Counted from the stretch's first letter, positions 33,404 to 41,784 are shown. The stretch: DNA of 64,000 bases from an uncultured Anaerolineaceae bacterium (GCA_927443345.1 CAKMKJ010000034.1:1-64000); one strand, 5' to 3'. Numbers and translations: made by a program. The notes: a model not told the origin generated them from the letters alone.

Positions 33404-35539
33404 TTAATTACTTATCCAACCTGTTTCCTCCTCGATGTCCAGAACCAATCCCAATGAATCTGCCAGGAGCCGTATACGATCCCTTTTCGCCTCCGCAAAA
33501 AGCATCCGCCAGTTCCGATCGGATGGAGAATAAAACGAGAACGAATGCTCAATCAGACGAACAAGTTCACGAGGCGATATGGCAGCCAGGCGATCACTGG
33601 CTCCGCCGGCACTGATCCCAGGATTTTCTTTCAGCTTGGCAATGGCCAGACTATACGGATTCTGGATGCCGGGTTGGGAAGCGCCATGTATTATCCAGGA
33701 TACGAAGGGTATTGCGCTCTTTTCTTGCTCGATCAGAACAGACTGATTTTTCTTGTCTGCGCGAGCTAAAAGCTTGTCCAAAGACCAATTTCCCTCCGAA
33801 TCAGTCACCACCGCCACCGATTGGCTCGAAGGATCGTTTCGCGAATTCGAAGAATATTGGGTTGAGGAGGTATCTTTATCTTTTAGGGAATCTTTAAAGC
33901 TTTTGAGAATCTTTAAAAGGGTCTCAAAACAATCATTGGCTTGCAGGTCGAGCGTCTCAAGACAATCATTGAGGATACTCTTGAGAGTCTCAGAACAATC
34001 ATTGGTTAAATCTGAGAGTCTCAAAACAACCATTGGCTTCGTTTTGACAGTCTCAAAACAATCATTGTCTAAATAACTGATCCAGGAATCAAGTTCAGCC
34101 AGAACATCTTGATTTTCAGCTTTTGCAAAAAGGGATGAAGTAGCCTGTTGGATTGTTTGGTGTTGTGATGTGAGAGGATCAACCCGCTGCACCTTGAATT
34201 TCCAACCGTAATTGCCCTCAGAATTGATCCGGTGATCGGTGCGTTCAACAAACAAGCTCAGCAAGTCTTGTAGTCGTTGCCGGCGAGAAAGCTCTTCAAC
34301 CGTGCGTTCACTCAATTCGTCTTTCCGTTTCCCTCGCCCTATCCGGACAGGCAGCCAGTTCGCCACCACTCGCGGGTTGTTTATACCTAACCGGTTTGCG
34401 ATGGCTTCATAGCCGCCATCCATCCAGACCTCATCTCGGATCTCGCCAGTCTCATCATTGAAGTAGCACAAATTACGCAAAATCAGAACAAACATGGCTG
34501 CGTCTTCGCCTAGCACGGGTAACCAATGTTTCAGGAAGTACCAACTGACCAGGATGAAATCTCCCTGTGTTACCAGGCGGTCAGCAAGCTGGTCCGCCAG
34601 GTTGCAAAGCTCTCCATCGAGCCGGTACCCAACCAGTTCTCTAATGACATCCTGAACGGTCTGATGATGTGGAATCATTTTGCTGAATTCTTCCGAAGGT
34701 TGTCGAACCGGATATTGGAAAATTTCTTTGGGATTTGTGCTGATAGCCAATTGCAACGCTGACTGAGGGGAATCTTGTATCCCATGAGAAAGTAAAAAAG
34801 CCTTCAAGTCTTCAGCGTCCCCAGGTGTCAGCGGGGATTCGAATAGTTCATATTTGTTGGAGGACTTTTTCGCCCTTCCTGAGCGCTTATCTACTTCATG
34901 ATCAGTGTCAATTTTTCGTGTAAACCATCCCAGGCTGCTACCAGGTTGTAGTAAGCGAAAAAACTGAGCCCGGCTGATCCCAGCCCACTGACAAATCCGT
35001 TCAGCCCGTACTGAAACTTTACAACTTCCTTTTCGTCCTTTTCCGCCACTCGCCAGATAATATTCCTGCCACAATGCCATCACCAGGAAAATAACTTGCG
35101 AACCGACATACGGCAGCCAACGCAAGTTATATACTGGTAAGCGAACCACCCGCCCGGGTTCCAACAGGATATTCCGGATAGAGCTATAGTGGATATCCAG
35201 CTCAATAGGATTTTCCTCGTCATCCCCTTGATCTTGATTTTCTTCATGAGCAAGATCATCCTCATCATCAACTTCCTTTTCAAAGACCACAAAACGAACT
35301 TTAGTTTCTCTGTTTAAGACACCAGTAAGGAACCGTTGCAAAGTGGTGGTCAGTCGATCTGTTAACCAATCGCGGCCATAAGCATTGATGCAGCCGATCA
35401 CAAAAGTGTCATCTGAAAATTCCACCAGGTGGGTTGGTTTCACCCAGGTGCTAAAAGTCGCCCGCGACATATCCACTTCGAGGTTAGCGACTGCTGCTTG
35501 CCAGGCTTTTTCCGGTGAAAATTCAACGACTGCATTCAT
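33404..35539 (-). CDS. Plasmid-type replication protein with DnaA domain I-like N-terminus
   Basis: This 711-residue protein has two recognisable parts. Residues 8-80 (AWQAAVANLEVDMSRATFSTW, then PTHLV and CINAYGRDWL) look like DnaA domain I. Residues 130-280 hold winged-helix-like segments (LRWLPYVGSQVIFLVMALWQ and ERICQWAGISRAQFFRLLQ) typical of plasmid Rep proteins. There is no AAA+ domain, so it is not DnaA itself. A region near residues 490-540 is coded by the iteron array. A start at 35584 would add 15 residues. It probably initiates replication of the element, using domain I to recruit DnaB or host DnaA. Confidence 0.6.
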   Translation of the reverse strand: MNAVVEFSPEKAWQAAVANLEVDMSRATFSTWVKPTHLVEFSDDTFVIGCINAYGRDWLTDRLTTTLQRFLTGVLNRETKVRFVVFEKEVDDEDDLAHEENQDQGDDEENPIELDIHYSSIRNILLEPGRVVRLPVYNLRWLPYVGSQVIFLVMALWQEYYLASGGKGRKGSCKVSVRAERICQWAGISRAQFFRLLQPGSSLGWFTRKIDTDHEVDKRSGRAKKSSNKYELFESPLTPGDAEDLKAFLLSHGIQDSPQSALQLAISTNPKEIFQYPVRQPSEEFSKMIPHHQTVQDVIRELVGYRLDGELCNLADQLADRLVTQGDFILVSWYFLKHWLPVLGEDAAMFVLILRNLCYFNDETGEIRDEVWMDGGYEAIANRLGINNPRVVANWLPVRIGRGKRKDELSERTVEELSRRQRLQDLLSLFVERTDHRINSEGNYGWKFKVQRVDPLTSQHQTIQQATSSLFAKAENQDVLAELDSWISYLDNDCFETVKTKPMVVLRLSDLTNDCSETLKSILNDCLETLDLQANDCFETLLKILKSFKDSLKDKDTSSTQYSSNSRNDPSSQSVAVVTDSEGNWSLDKLLARADKKNQSVLIEQEKSAIPFVSWIIHGASQPGIQNPYSLAIAKLKENPGISAGGASDRLAAISPRELVRLIEHSFSFYSPSDRNWRMLFAEAKRDRIRLLADSLGLVLDIEEETGWISN
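33888..33917. repeat. Two direct repeats beside the iterons
   Basis: GAATCTTTAAA occurs at 33888-33898 and 33907-33917, 19 bp apart, just before the first 18-bp iteron. The AT-rich pair could be a duplex-unwinding element or extra binding site of the same origin. Confidence 0.4.
33921..34067. repeat. Five 18-bp iterons inside the rep gene
   Basis: The motif GTCTCAAAACAATCATTG starts at 33921, 33954, 33987, 34018 and 34050, with at most two changes per copy. Spacings are 33, 33, 31 and 32 bp, close to three helical turns. Because two spacings are not multiples of three, copy four is read in a different frame (MVVLRL instead of NDCxETL). The conservation is therefore at the DNA level. This is what a Rep-binding origin (oriV) looks like. 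Confidence 0.7.
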
Positions 35540-35676
35540 AAAAGAAATCCCTATCGATAAAAATACCAATTTCGAAAAATGCAAAACAATGGCAAGATTT
35601 CGGCTTTTTCCAGAAGAATGGTGGTTATCCCATTTCCTCCAGGAAAGACCCCTCTATGGGCTTCCTGTTCATTCAA

Positions 35677-35753
35677 CGTCTGCGGCTCCGTCTGCGTCAA
35701 CGTCTGCGTCGTGTCAGCTGCACGTCTGCGGCACGTCAGCATGGACGCAGACG
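35677..35753. repeat. CGTCTGCG octamer array, candidate parS or origin
   Basis: The octamer CGTCTGCG occurs at 35677, 35689, 35701 and 35723, and inverted (CGCAGACG) at 35746. Spacings are 12, 12, 22 and 23 bp, about one and two helical turns, so all sites face one side of the DNA. The array occupies the 270-bp gap between the rep and parB-like genes, the normal place for a centromere or operator. Confidence 0.65.
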
Positions 35754-35808
35754 TAGTTCTCGGCTTGGAAAAAATATTGGTAGATTTTCCAGGAAAGCAG
35801 AGAGGCCA

Positions 35809-36510
35809 TTAACATCCTTCCTGAAACAAAGTCTTCCTAATGGTCTTGGGTGATGGTTGAAGGTGTAAGGTTCCATTCTGAAAAACTTTCGTACCCTCCA
35901 TAACGAAGAACCAAACAACTTCTCCGACTGGCAAGGTGTGCTCCCTTGCAATAGCTCGAACATCTTCCTTTAATAGAGCCGGGATTCTGAAAGTTACTCG
36001 CATCTCCCAATTGGGGATGGTATCTTGGCCTTTCTTGGATTTTTTCTTTTTGGATGCCATTAATTTCTTTTCGGGAACAGGAAATGCTTCCGACAACCAA
36101 TTCTGGTCTGTATTTTTTTGAGAAGGCAAAACAGGATTTCCTTGACCTCCTTCCGGAAACAGCGTCATCCGTTGGGCTTTGGGGTACGCAAAAAGACTGA
36201 GTTTTTCAGTTCGGTAAAGTTTTACTCCGTACTCAAGGAATGCCCTGACAACTTCATCCCTGGGAACCGAAAGACGCTGAGCAATTTCAACAATCTGCTC
36301 CACAACTTGCCGTGGAATTCCCCTGTAGGTCACGGTTTCAAACCGATGAATCAGTTCCCACTTTCGCAATCTTTTCTTCTTGAGATCTGCTGTGGGAATT
36401 AAATCCAATGGTTGTCGTATGAGTATTGTGGGATCATGCGGCTTATTCTCCTCACCATCAGTCAATGGAAGAGGATCACGTAAATCTGTGAATGCATCGC
36501 GCCTGGGCAT
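35809..36510 (-). CDS. ParB-like DNA-binding protein with two tandem repeats
   Basis: This 233-residue protein has two related halves: IPRQVVEQIVEIAQRLSVPR with EVVRAFLEYGVKLY (residues 65-110), and IPALLKEDVRAIAREHTLPV with EVVWFFVMEGTKVF (residues 170-215). Each ends in a similar tail (RMTLFPEGG versus RKTLFQEGC). The strand-helix-helix pattern resembles ribbon-helix-helix domains. It follows parA in an apparent operon, the place of a centromere-binding partner. ATG 36510 has GAGG upstream. A single chain with both RHH halves could bind DNA as a pseudo-dimer. Confidence 0.6.
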   Translation of the reverse strand: MPRRDAFTDLRDPLPLTDGEENKPHDPTILIRQPLDLIPTADLKKKRLRKWELIHRFETVTYRGIPRQVVEQIVEIAQRLSVPRDEVVRAFLEYGVKLYRTEKLSLFAYPKAQRMTLFPEGGQGNPVLPSQKNTDQNWLSEAFPVPEKKLMASKKKKSKKGQDTIPNWEMRVTFRIPALLKEDVRAIAREHTLPVGEVVWFFVMEGTKVFQNGTLHLQPSPKTIRKTLFQEGC

Positions 36511-36518
36511 CCTGACCT

Positions 36519-37289
36519 CTAATATTTCAATACAAGAGTTGCCAAAGACTTGTATTCTTCTGCAGCCCGCGTTTCCGGAGCGTACTCGAAAATAGTCTTT
36601 GCTTCCGACCAGCATTCGCGCAAGACGGTCGCCCGGTGTACCGGGGAAATTACTTTCTCTTTGAATGTCACCTGTAGGTCCTGCATTGAGTCGCGTGACT
36701 CGTTGGTGCTATCAAAGAAGGTCGGTAAAATTCCCAACAATCCCCCCTTCCAGTTCTTCTTGTCTCTCAAGGTCTGGATGGTCGTGACTGTTTTGGCTAA
36801 CGAATCCAAAGACGCAAATTCAGTCGCTGTTGGAACGATCACCAGGTCTGCTGCCCAAATCGCACGTTCCTGCAAACCACCCACAGAAGGGGAGGTGTCA
36901 AAAATGATGTAGTCCAACCGGTCTTTCGTGAAAGTTTTGAGAAGGTCTTTGATGTAGGAGATCGGTTGATCTTGGACACCCAACATCATTTGCGCAGCGG
37001 AAGTCATTGAGTTTCCTGCAATCAATTGAAGGGAATCACGTCCTGTATCCCGAACCCATTGACGGATAAAAGTAATTTCGGTTGGAGAATCTGGTTGGGT
37101 GGTTAGGAAATAATAGGTTCCCATCTGACTATCCATGCCAAGCTTGGTTGCACATTGCCCTTGAGGATCAAGGTCAATCAATAACACTTGCTTATTTTTT
37201 TGAGTAAGGGCATGTGCCAGGTTTACAGCAGTGGTTGTCTTACCTACCCCGCCTTTTTGATTGGAAATGGTGATAATCTTTGTGGTCAT
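36519..37289 (-). CDS. parA: ParA family partition ATPase
   Basis: This 256-residue protein has the deviant Walker A motif QKGGVGKTTTAVN near residue 11, Walker B-type DLDPQGQ at 39-45 and a switch II region DYIIFDTSPSVGG near residue 128. ParA proteins move and position plasmids together with a centromere-binding partner, here encoded immediately downstream. It lacks an N-terminal DNA-binding extension, like type Ib or chromosomal ParA/Soj. Its presence with Rep and SSB-like genes indicates that this block is or was an autonomous replicon. Confidence 0.92.
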   Translation of the reverse strand: MTTKIITISNQKGGVGKTTTAVNLAHALTQKNKQVLLIDLDPQGQCATKLGMDSQMGTYYFLTTQPDSPTEITFIRQWVRDTGRDSLQLIAGNSMTSAAQMMLGVQDQPISYIKDLLKTFTKDRLDYIIFDTSPSVGGLQERAIWAADLVIVPTATEFASLDSLAKTVTTIQTLRDKKNWKGGLLGILPTFFDSTNESRDSMQDLQVTFKEKVISPVHRATVLRECWSEAKTIFEYAPETRAAEEYKSLATLVLKY

Positions 37290-37300
37290 TTGTTTTCTCC

Positions 37301-38008
37301 TTAATCTATAAATTGCAGTTGGGTTCGACCTTCATGACCATGGACAGAAATGACATCATCGAGATTTTGATAAACACCCATAGCAAAAGGTTCCCTGAGC
37401 CATCGAATGACTGCCAAACCACTGCTAAATACAGTTCCTTCAGCAACCTCGCCAGTACCTGATACACCGGTGAGATCTTCCACCCGAATCAATACAAACC
37501 GGCGCATCTGACTATTTGAGGAAATTTGATTTGGTTTTTTGGTCATGGGTTTACCCTTTATGTCACTTCTGCATAATGAACGCCGGCTACGATCACGTAC
37601 TCTTGGCTTCTTCTGAATCACTTTGGAATTCGACAGATCCATCAATAAGCCATTTTGATAAGTGAGTCGACAACCTGAGGTCACATTCTCAAAAATAATC
37701 CCTTCCGGCCAGGTAGATTTCTCGTCTCGATTGAGTCGGATATCGATCATTCGAAATAATCTCCCGAAAAACATACCTGGATCATCATCATTGCGGGTTG
37801 GATCCACTATGACTTTCCAAACATATCCCCTAAGCTCAACCGGGTTAGCTTTTGCTTGAGGGAATAAGTAATCAAAATCCTTATCTGGCATCTTCAATGA
37901 CACTCCGAACTTTCTAAAAAATGCCGGCAAGTAGGTGCGCAAATAGATTGGCAGGGGAATAGAATTGACCCTTACCTTATGCAGGCATTTATTGAGATTG
38001 TGAAACAC
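37301..38008 (-). CDS. Hypothetical replicon protein, possibly two merged genes
   Basis: The 235-residue reading may be two genes in one frame. Residues 1-150 are basic and unrecognised. Residues 155-235 start at an ATG (37546) preceded by AAAGGG. They contain RFVLIRVEDLTGVSGTGEV, then AVIRWL and HGHEGRT, a pattern I know from small conserved proteins encoded on mobile elements of several phyla. No stop separates the two parts. The gene is 12 bp upstream of parA, and the palindrome at 38037-38054 may control the operon. Confidence 0.55.
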   Translation of the reverse strand: MFHNLNKCLHKVRVNSIPLPIYLRTYLPAFFRKFGVSLKMPDKDFDYLFPQAKANPVELRGYVWKVIVDPTRNDDDPGMFFGRLFRMIDIRLNRDEKSTWPEGIIFENVTSGCRLTYQNGLLMDLSNSKVIQKKPRVRDRSRRSLCRSDIKGKPMTKKPNQISSNSQMRRFVLIRVEDLTGVSGTGEVAEGTVFSSGLAVIRWLREPFAMGVYQNLDDVISVHGHEGRTQLQFID

Positions 38009-38036
38009 CCATGTATGGGAAATTAATAACTACAAA

Positions 38037-38054
38037 CGCAAAACGTTATTTGCG
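38037..38054. promoter_or_regulatory. Palindrome upstream of the replicon operon
   Basis: CGCAAA-ACGTTA-TTTGCG is an 18-bp inverted repeat about 30 bp before the first gene of the minus-strand partition operon. The position fits an operator or partition site. No -10/-35 pair is convincing nearby. Confidence 0.45.
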
Positions 38055-38140
38055 AATTAAGGAGGGTGTACTCCCCACTCGAAAGTGGATTTAATTAAAT
38101 TGAATTGGAAATATTGCTTTAGGAAATCAGGAAAAAGGAC

Positions 38141-38534
38141 TTGACGAACCCACGTAAAAGGACTACTATACGAATATCGATCAACTACTGCTGCGTGCCG
38201 GGTAAGCAATAACCAGCGTTCGTCGGTTTGGCTGATTTGCAGAACCCGCCGCACAAATGGCACGGATTCAGGATCTTTGCTCATAACCCGGAGGTCAGTG
38301 GTTCGAATCCACTCCCCGCTACTATTTTCCAGACGACCAGCAATGGTCGTTTTTGGTTTAAACATGCGTTGATTCCTTGAAATATTTACTTAAGAAGAGA
38401 GATCATAGACTAAATACTCAACTCCTCTCTCCAAAGATAGATCAAGGTTACCAGTGTAGTGATTACAATTCAATATATCAATTTCGATAGGTATCTAACC
38501 TTAAGACCTATCCATATGGATATGTCTTAAGGTA
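38141..38534 (+). ncRNA. tRNA-Met-derived transcription unit, copy 1
   Basis: A promoter (TTGACG 38141-38146, 17 bp, TACTAT 38164-38169) leads into a conserved leader. After it comes the 3' half of tRNA-Met: CTCATAA anticodon loop, CCCGGAGGTC, T arm AGTGG-TTCGAAT-CCACT and CCCCGCTA, ending at 38321. A terminator follows (ACGACCA 38333-38339, TGGTCGT 38344-38350, then T5). The leader keeps a tRNA-like 5' piece (GCCGGGTAAGC ... TTCGTCGG), but about 50 nt separate it from the anticodon loop. The downstream 180 bp, up to a second hairpin near 38505-38530, also resembles copy 2. The minus-strand ORF here (38057-38365) is the well-known false translation of a tRNA 3' end. Confidence 0.6.
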
Positions 38535-38622
38535 TTCATGGCAACATTTTTTTGGGAAATGATTCTAATGATCATTTCAAAAAAATCTAATAAATCGATG
38601 CGTTATAAACCAAGCAGTTTTT

Positions 38623-38868
38623 TTACGAGAACTTAATGCTGACGATTTCATGGTCATGAACACCAATCGTTACACATCCATCATCACCAGTTCCAAGAGC
38701 GGTCAATGGTTCTTCAGCTAAATTGACCTGCATGACTTTTTCAAATTTACAGAGCGGTTTCAAGTTTACTCGGATAGTCTCTGACAAAGTATTGTATCCG
38801 CGCACCAGACATCCCTTTCCATTCTCGGTGGCTTTAACTGAACTGATGACAAATTCGGCAGGGGAGGT
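38623..38868 (-). pseudogene. Fragment of a GH38-like alpha-mannosidase C-terminus
   Basis: About 80 codons on the minus strand read FVISSVKATENGKGCLVRGY, then VNLAEEPLTALG and VHDHEIVSIKFS before a stop. This is the pattern of the final beta domain of GH38-type alpha-mannosidases (SxVKxxExGxGxVxRxYN ... NLxEEPL ... PxEIxTxxF). The catalytic part is absent and there is no start codon. It is a gene remnant next to the repeat element. Confidence 0.55.
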
Positions 38869-39062
38869 TTAAAAAAAAACTCTCAAGCGCCATAAGAAAA
38901 ACAATATCCCCCCTTCGCCCTTGGGTACATATCGTGCTTTTGAAATAAGAAGACATCGGTGATATTTTGACAGTACTGGAAGAGAGGGGATATAGCTGAT
39001 ACTGCGGATGATGGCATTAAATGGCTGCGAAAATGTGGAATATGTCATTTTCATCGAAAGGA
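38869..39062. other. Intergenic region, no gene seen
   Basis: A stretch starting with a run of nine T/A and containing only a short spurious minus-strand ORF. Nothing in it is recognisable. It separates the mannosidase fragment from the tetR promoter. Confidence 0.3.
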
Positions 39063-39110
39063 TTGACTAGAAATAGTTAATGGTATATAAATATATCAAT
39101 AGATATATTT
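39063..39110 (+). promoter_or_regulatory. tetR promoter and operator
   Basis: TTGACT (39063-39068) and TATAAA (39086-39091) are 17 bp apart. AAATATATC-AATA-GATATATTT (39089-39110) is a perfect inverted repeat that overlaps the -10 box and start region. It is the expected binding site of the TetR-family product encoded at 39144. Confidence 0.72.
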
Positions 39111-39143
39111 ATCTATCATATTTTATTGTATGAGGTAAATCAG

Positions 39144-39716
39144 ATGATTGATAAGAGTACTAAGAAAGATTCTACTCACAAGGCGATTCTTGAAACTGCG
39201 ACAGAGCTTCTGTCAATAAAGCCTACATCTACGCTTCAAGAAATCGCTGATTATTCAAGAGTTGGAATTGCTACCCTCCACAGACACTTTGCCAGCAGAG
39301 ATGCTCTGCTCGATGAGCTTGCTATGAATGCAGTCCAGCTTGTGGACGAGGCACTTGCGTCAGTTAATTTAGATGACCGTGACGCCGTTAGCTCATTAAA
39401 CAACCTTTTAAATATATTAATTCCACTTGGCAATAAAATTTCTTTTCTTGGAGCAGCAACATATACAAACAGCAATCCGCAGGTGATTCAAGAGGAAGAA
39501 AGGCTACAGCAGCCTGTTCTGAACGCAATTAAAAAATGGCAGCAAATCGGGCAGCTAAGAAATGACATGCCGGCAAAATGGATAATGGCAGTGCTTTATG
39601 ACCTGCTGTTTATCTGCTGGCAGGAAATTCAGGCAGGGAACATCGCGAGAAATGACGCAGCGGGCTATTTATTAACCACGATCCTACATGGATTTCAAAA
39701 AGAAAGTGAGAAGTAA
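39144..39716 (+). CDS. TetR family transcriptional regulator
   Basis: This 190-residue repressor has an N-terminal TetR helix-turn-helix (residues 8-55; STLQEIADYSRVGIATLHRHF). The C-terminal helical ligand-binding domain is not assigned to a subfamily. ATG 39144 has GAGG nine bases upstream; the TTG at 39126 is less likely. It heads an operon with an acetyltransferase, an agmatine deiminase-like protein and a Gdx-type exporter, so the inducer may be a guanidine or polyamine compound. Confidence 0.88.
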   Translation: MIDKSTKKDSTHKAILETATELLSIKPTSTLQEIADYSRVGIATLHRHFASRDALLDELAMNAVQLVDEALASVNLDDRDAVSSLNNLLNILIPLGNKISFLGAATYTNSNPQVIQEEERLQQPVLNAIKKWQQIGQLRNDMPAKWIMAVLYDLLFICWQEIQAGNIARNDAAGYLLTTILHGFQKESEK

Positions 39717-39718
39717 AG

Positions 39719-40327
39719 ATGAGTTACGAGATAACAATAACCAGTACCCTTACCAGGCATCAGCAACGGGAAGTGGCAGAAATATATTATGACTCTTTTA
39801 AAATCAAATTCAGTAAACTATGGCTCTTTACAAAAAATAAGGGCTTGGCAATTGATGTTTTATCCCAGAGCATAGACTTCAGAACGGGACTTTATGCAAT
39901 CAAGGACAAAGAAGTTATTGGATTTATCGGTCTGGAAACCGTCGGGTCAATTTATACGAAGCTTAGATTTTCATTACTGACAAAGGTCTTCGGCTTTTTT
40001 GGTGGTCTTTGGCGTACTGCCGGGTATTTGATCTACCGGGCTTTCCAAGGTCGCATAGGAGAGGATGAGATGCATATCGATCCTATCGCGGTATCGGAAA
40101 AAGCTCGCGGTCTTGGAGTTGGCACAAAACTACTTGACGCTTCATTGGCGCTAGCAAAATCATTGGGTAAGAAAAAAATGACACTTGAAGTTGTAGATAC
40201 AAACCCTGAAGCAAAAAAGCTCTATGAGAGAAAAGGGTTTGTTGTAACCAAAATCGAAAAAACCGGCTATCTTACTAGTCTAGCAGGATTCACAAAGGTA
40301 GTCCATATGAGGAAGGTGATTGAGTGA
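39719..40327 (+). CDS. GNAT family N-acetyltransferase
   Basis: This 202-residue acetyl-CoA-dependent acetyltransferase has the acetyl-CoA-binding motif A, VSEKARGLGVGTKLLDASLALAK, near residue 125. The following LEVVDTNPEAKKLYERKGF block is motif B. The acceptor is unknown; polyamine or agmatine-type amines would fit the operon. It starts two bases after the tetR stop codon and its end overlaps the next start, so the genes are coupled. Confidence 0.85.
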   Translation: MSYEITITSTLTRHQQREVAEIYYDSFKIKFSKLWLFTKNKGLAIDVLSQSIDFRTGLYAIKDKEVIGFIGLETVGSIYTKLRFSLLTKVFGFFGGLWRTAGYLIYRAFQGRIGEDEMHIDPIAVSEKARGLGVGTKLLDASLALAKSLGKKKMTLEVVDTNPEAKKLYERKGFVVTKIEKTGYLTSLAGFTKVVHMRKVIE

Positions 40328-41757
40328 AAAAGAAATCAAAAGCCATCACAGCAATGTTAATTGCCTTTATATTTATTGCGGGAGCAGTGGTGGGGTATTT
40401 TATCCCAGAAAAGATTATCAAGAAGCAGGTTGAAACGCAGGCTATCGATTATTTTGTTCAAAACGATTTCAGTATGCCATTTCAGACCTTTACCACTTTT
40501 ACATATGAAAACATCATAGGAAATGCTGTTCCTTGGGCAAAAAAGTATCTTGACGAGAGTGTGGCGACCAATCTCGAAAACTCGGTAAAGGAAAAGTACG
40601 CTTACAGATATGAAGCAGCAATTGAAGGCATAAGTTCAAATGAAGATATCGTGGGGTACTTGCAGAAAACAGGGCTCATTGATGAAATTAAGCTTTCTAA
40701 AGAGGAGATTCTGAAAAAGTTGTCAGATCTTGACACTTCAGCAACAACAATCGTCCCCAGGAGTTCATTTACAAAAGCATATATGAACCAAGCTCCGGAT
40801 CTGCTGGTTAGATTGCCTGCAGAATATGAACCAATCGAGTCAGTATTTGTTTCATTCCCAATTTTATATCCAAGTCAATGGAAAACTCATTTAGCATTGA
40901 TCAGCGCAATATCCAAGGAAGCTACAACAATTGTGCTTGTACCGGACGTATACTGGCATAAGGCGGTCTTACTATACCTCCAAAAAGCAAACCTTGATTT
41001 GAATAACATCCGCTTTGCCTATGTAAAAACTGATGATGTCTGGATTAGAGATTACGGTCCCACATCCGTTATAACCAGCAACGGTGGCAAAGCTTTCATC
41101 TGGAACAACTACTATGAAATGTATACTTCTTATGCAAAGCTTAGCGCAGATGCGGCGAGCGAGCTGGGAAGGTATTATGATGTACCGGTTTACAGGGTGC
41201 CTCTTGTTGTTGAAGGCGGGAACATAATTTCAGACGGAAAAGGCACGGTGATAATGTTTGACTCTGTACTTAAGAATAATCCCGACTATGATGTCGAAAA
41301 ACTAGAAAATGTAATGAAGGATTACTATGGCTGTAATAACCTCATCCTTCTCCCTTCCCTCAAAGGCGAACTGACAGGGCATGTCGACATGGTGGTCAAA
41401 TTCGTTGATAATGATACACTCATGGTTGCTGAAAGTGAACCGTCTTTCCAATGGTACCAAAATTTTGAAGATATTGCTGACTTGCTTTCAAAAACAAAAT
41501 CATCAACTGGATCCAACTACAGAATAATCAGGATGAAATTGGCCCAAAGTGGAACAGATTCCGAGAGATTCTGGAGCTATATTAACAGCCTAACTGTAAA
41601 TGGTTCTGTTGTTGTGCCTATTTTTGGGGTAGATGAGGACAATGAGGCTCTTGAGCTTTATAAACAGGCAATGCCAGGGTACAACATTGTGGGAGTCGAT
41701 ATGAGCAACTATCCGGTAGGCTCGGTTCACTGCCAGACAAAGGAAATGTTCAAGTAA
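40324..41757 (+). CDS. Agmatine deiminase-like (peptidyl-arginine deiminase family), membrane anchored
   Basis: This 477-residue protein starts with GTG overlapping the acetyltransferase stop codon. Residues 7-26 are a membrane anchor or signal, unusual for this family. The catalytic domain (about 170-475) has the guanidine-modifying residues DDVWIRDYGP, VEGGNI, LTGHVDM and the Cys in GSVHCQT. Such enzymes convert agmatine to N-carbamoylputrescine, or peptidyl-arginine to citrulline, releasing ammonia. The extra N-terminal 140 residues suggest an exported enzyme with a different substrate. Confidence 0.82.
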   Translation: MKKKSKAITAMLIAFIFIAGAVVGYFIPEKIIKKQVETQAIDYFVQNDFSMPFQTFTTFTYENIIGNAVPWAKKYLDESVATNLENSVKEKYAYRYEAAIEGISSNEDIVGYLQKTGLIDEIKLSKEEILKKLSDLDTSATTIVPRSSFTKAYMNQAPDLLVRLPAEYEPIESVFVSFPILYPSQWKTHLALISAISKEATTIVLVPDVYWHKAVLLYLQKANLDLNNIRFAYVKTDDVWIRDYGPTSVITSNGGKAFIWNNYYEMYTSYAKLSADAASELGRYYDVPVYRVPLVVEGGNIISDGKGTVIMFDSVLKNNPDYDVEKLENVMKDYYGCNNLILLPSLKGELTGHVDMVVKFVDNDTLMVAESEPSFQWYQNFEDIADLLSKTKSSTGSNYRIIRMKLAQSGTDSERFWSYINSLTVNGSVVVPIFGVDEDNEALELYKQAMPGYNIVGVDMSNYPVGSVHCQTKEMFK

Positions 41758-41784
41758 ATTGTTTTTATCGGAGGTGGCTAAACG

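Noticed and set aside
33921-34067. CRISPR array
   Set aside because: Short 18-bp repeats with about 14-bp spacers inside a coding gene, no leader and no cas genes. Iterons fit better.
33753-34076. Plus-strand ORF with repeated VSKQSL and VSEQSL
   Set aside because: Its repetition comes from the iteron DNA in the rep gene read on the opposite strand; there is no ribosome site.
38279-38321. Intact tRNA-Met gene
   Set aside because: The 5' acceptor strand and the 5' side of the anticodon stem are missing or displaced by about 50 nt in all copies, and CCA is not encoded.
38057-38365. Minus-strand ORF with EWIRTTDLRVM-type sequence
   Set aside because: This peptide is the reverse translation of a tRNA-Met 3' end, a common false gene call. 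Similar ORFs at 46411-46683 and 54966-55208 have the same cause.
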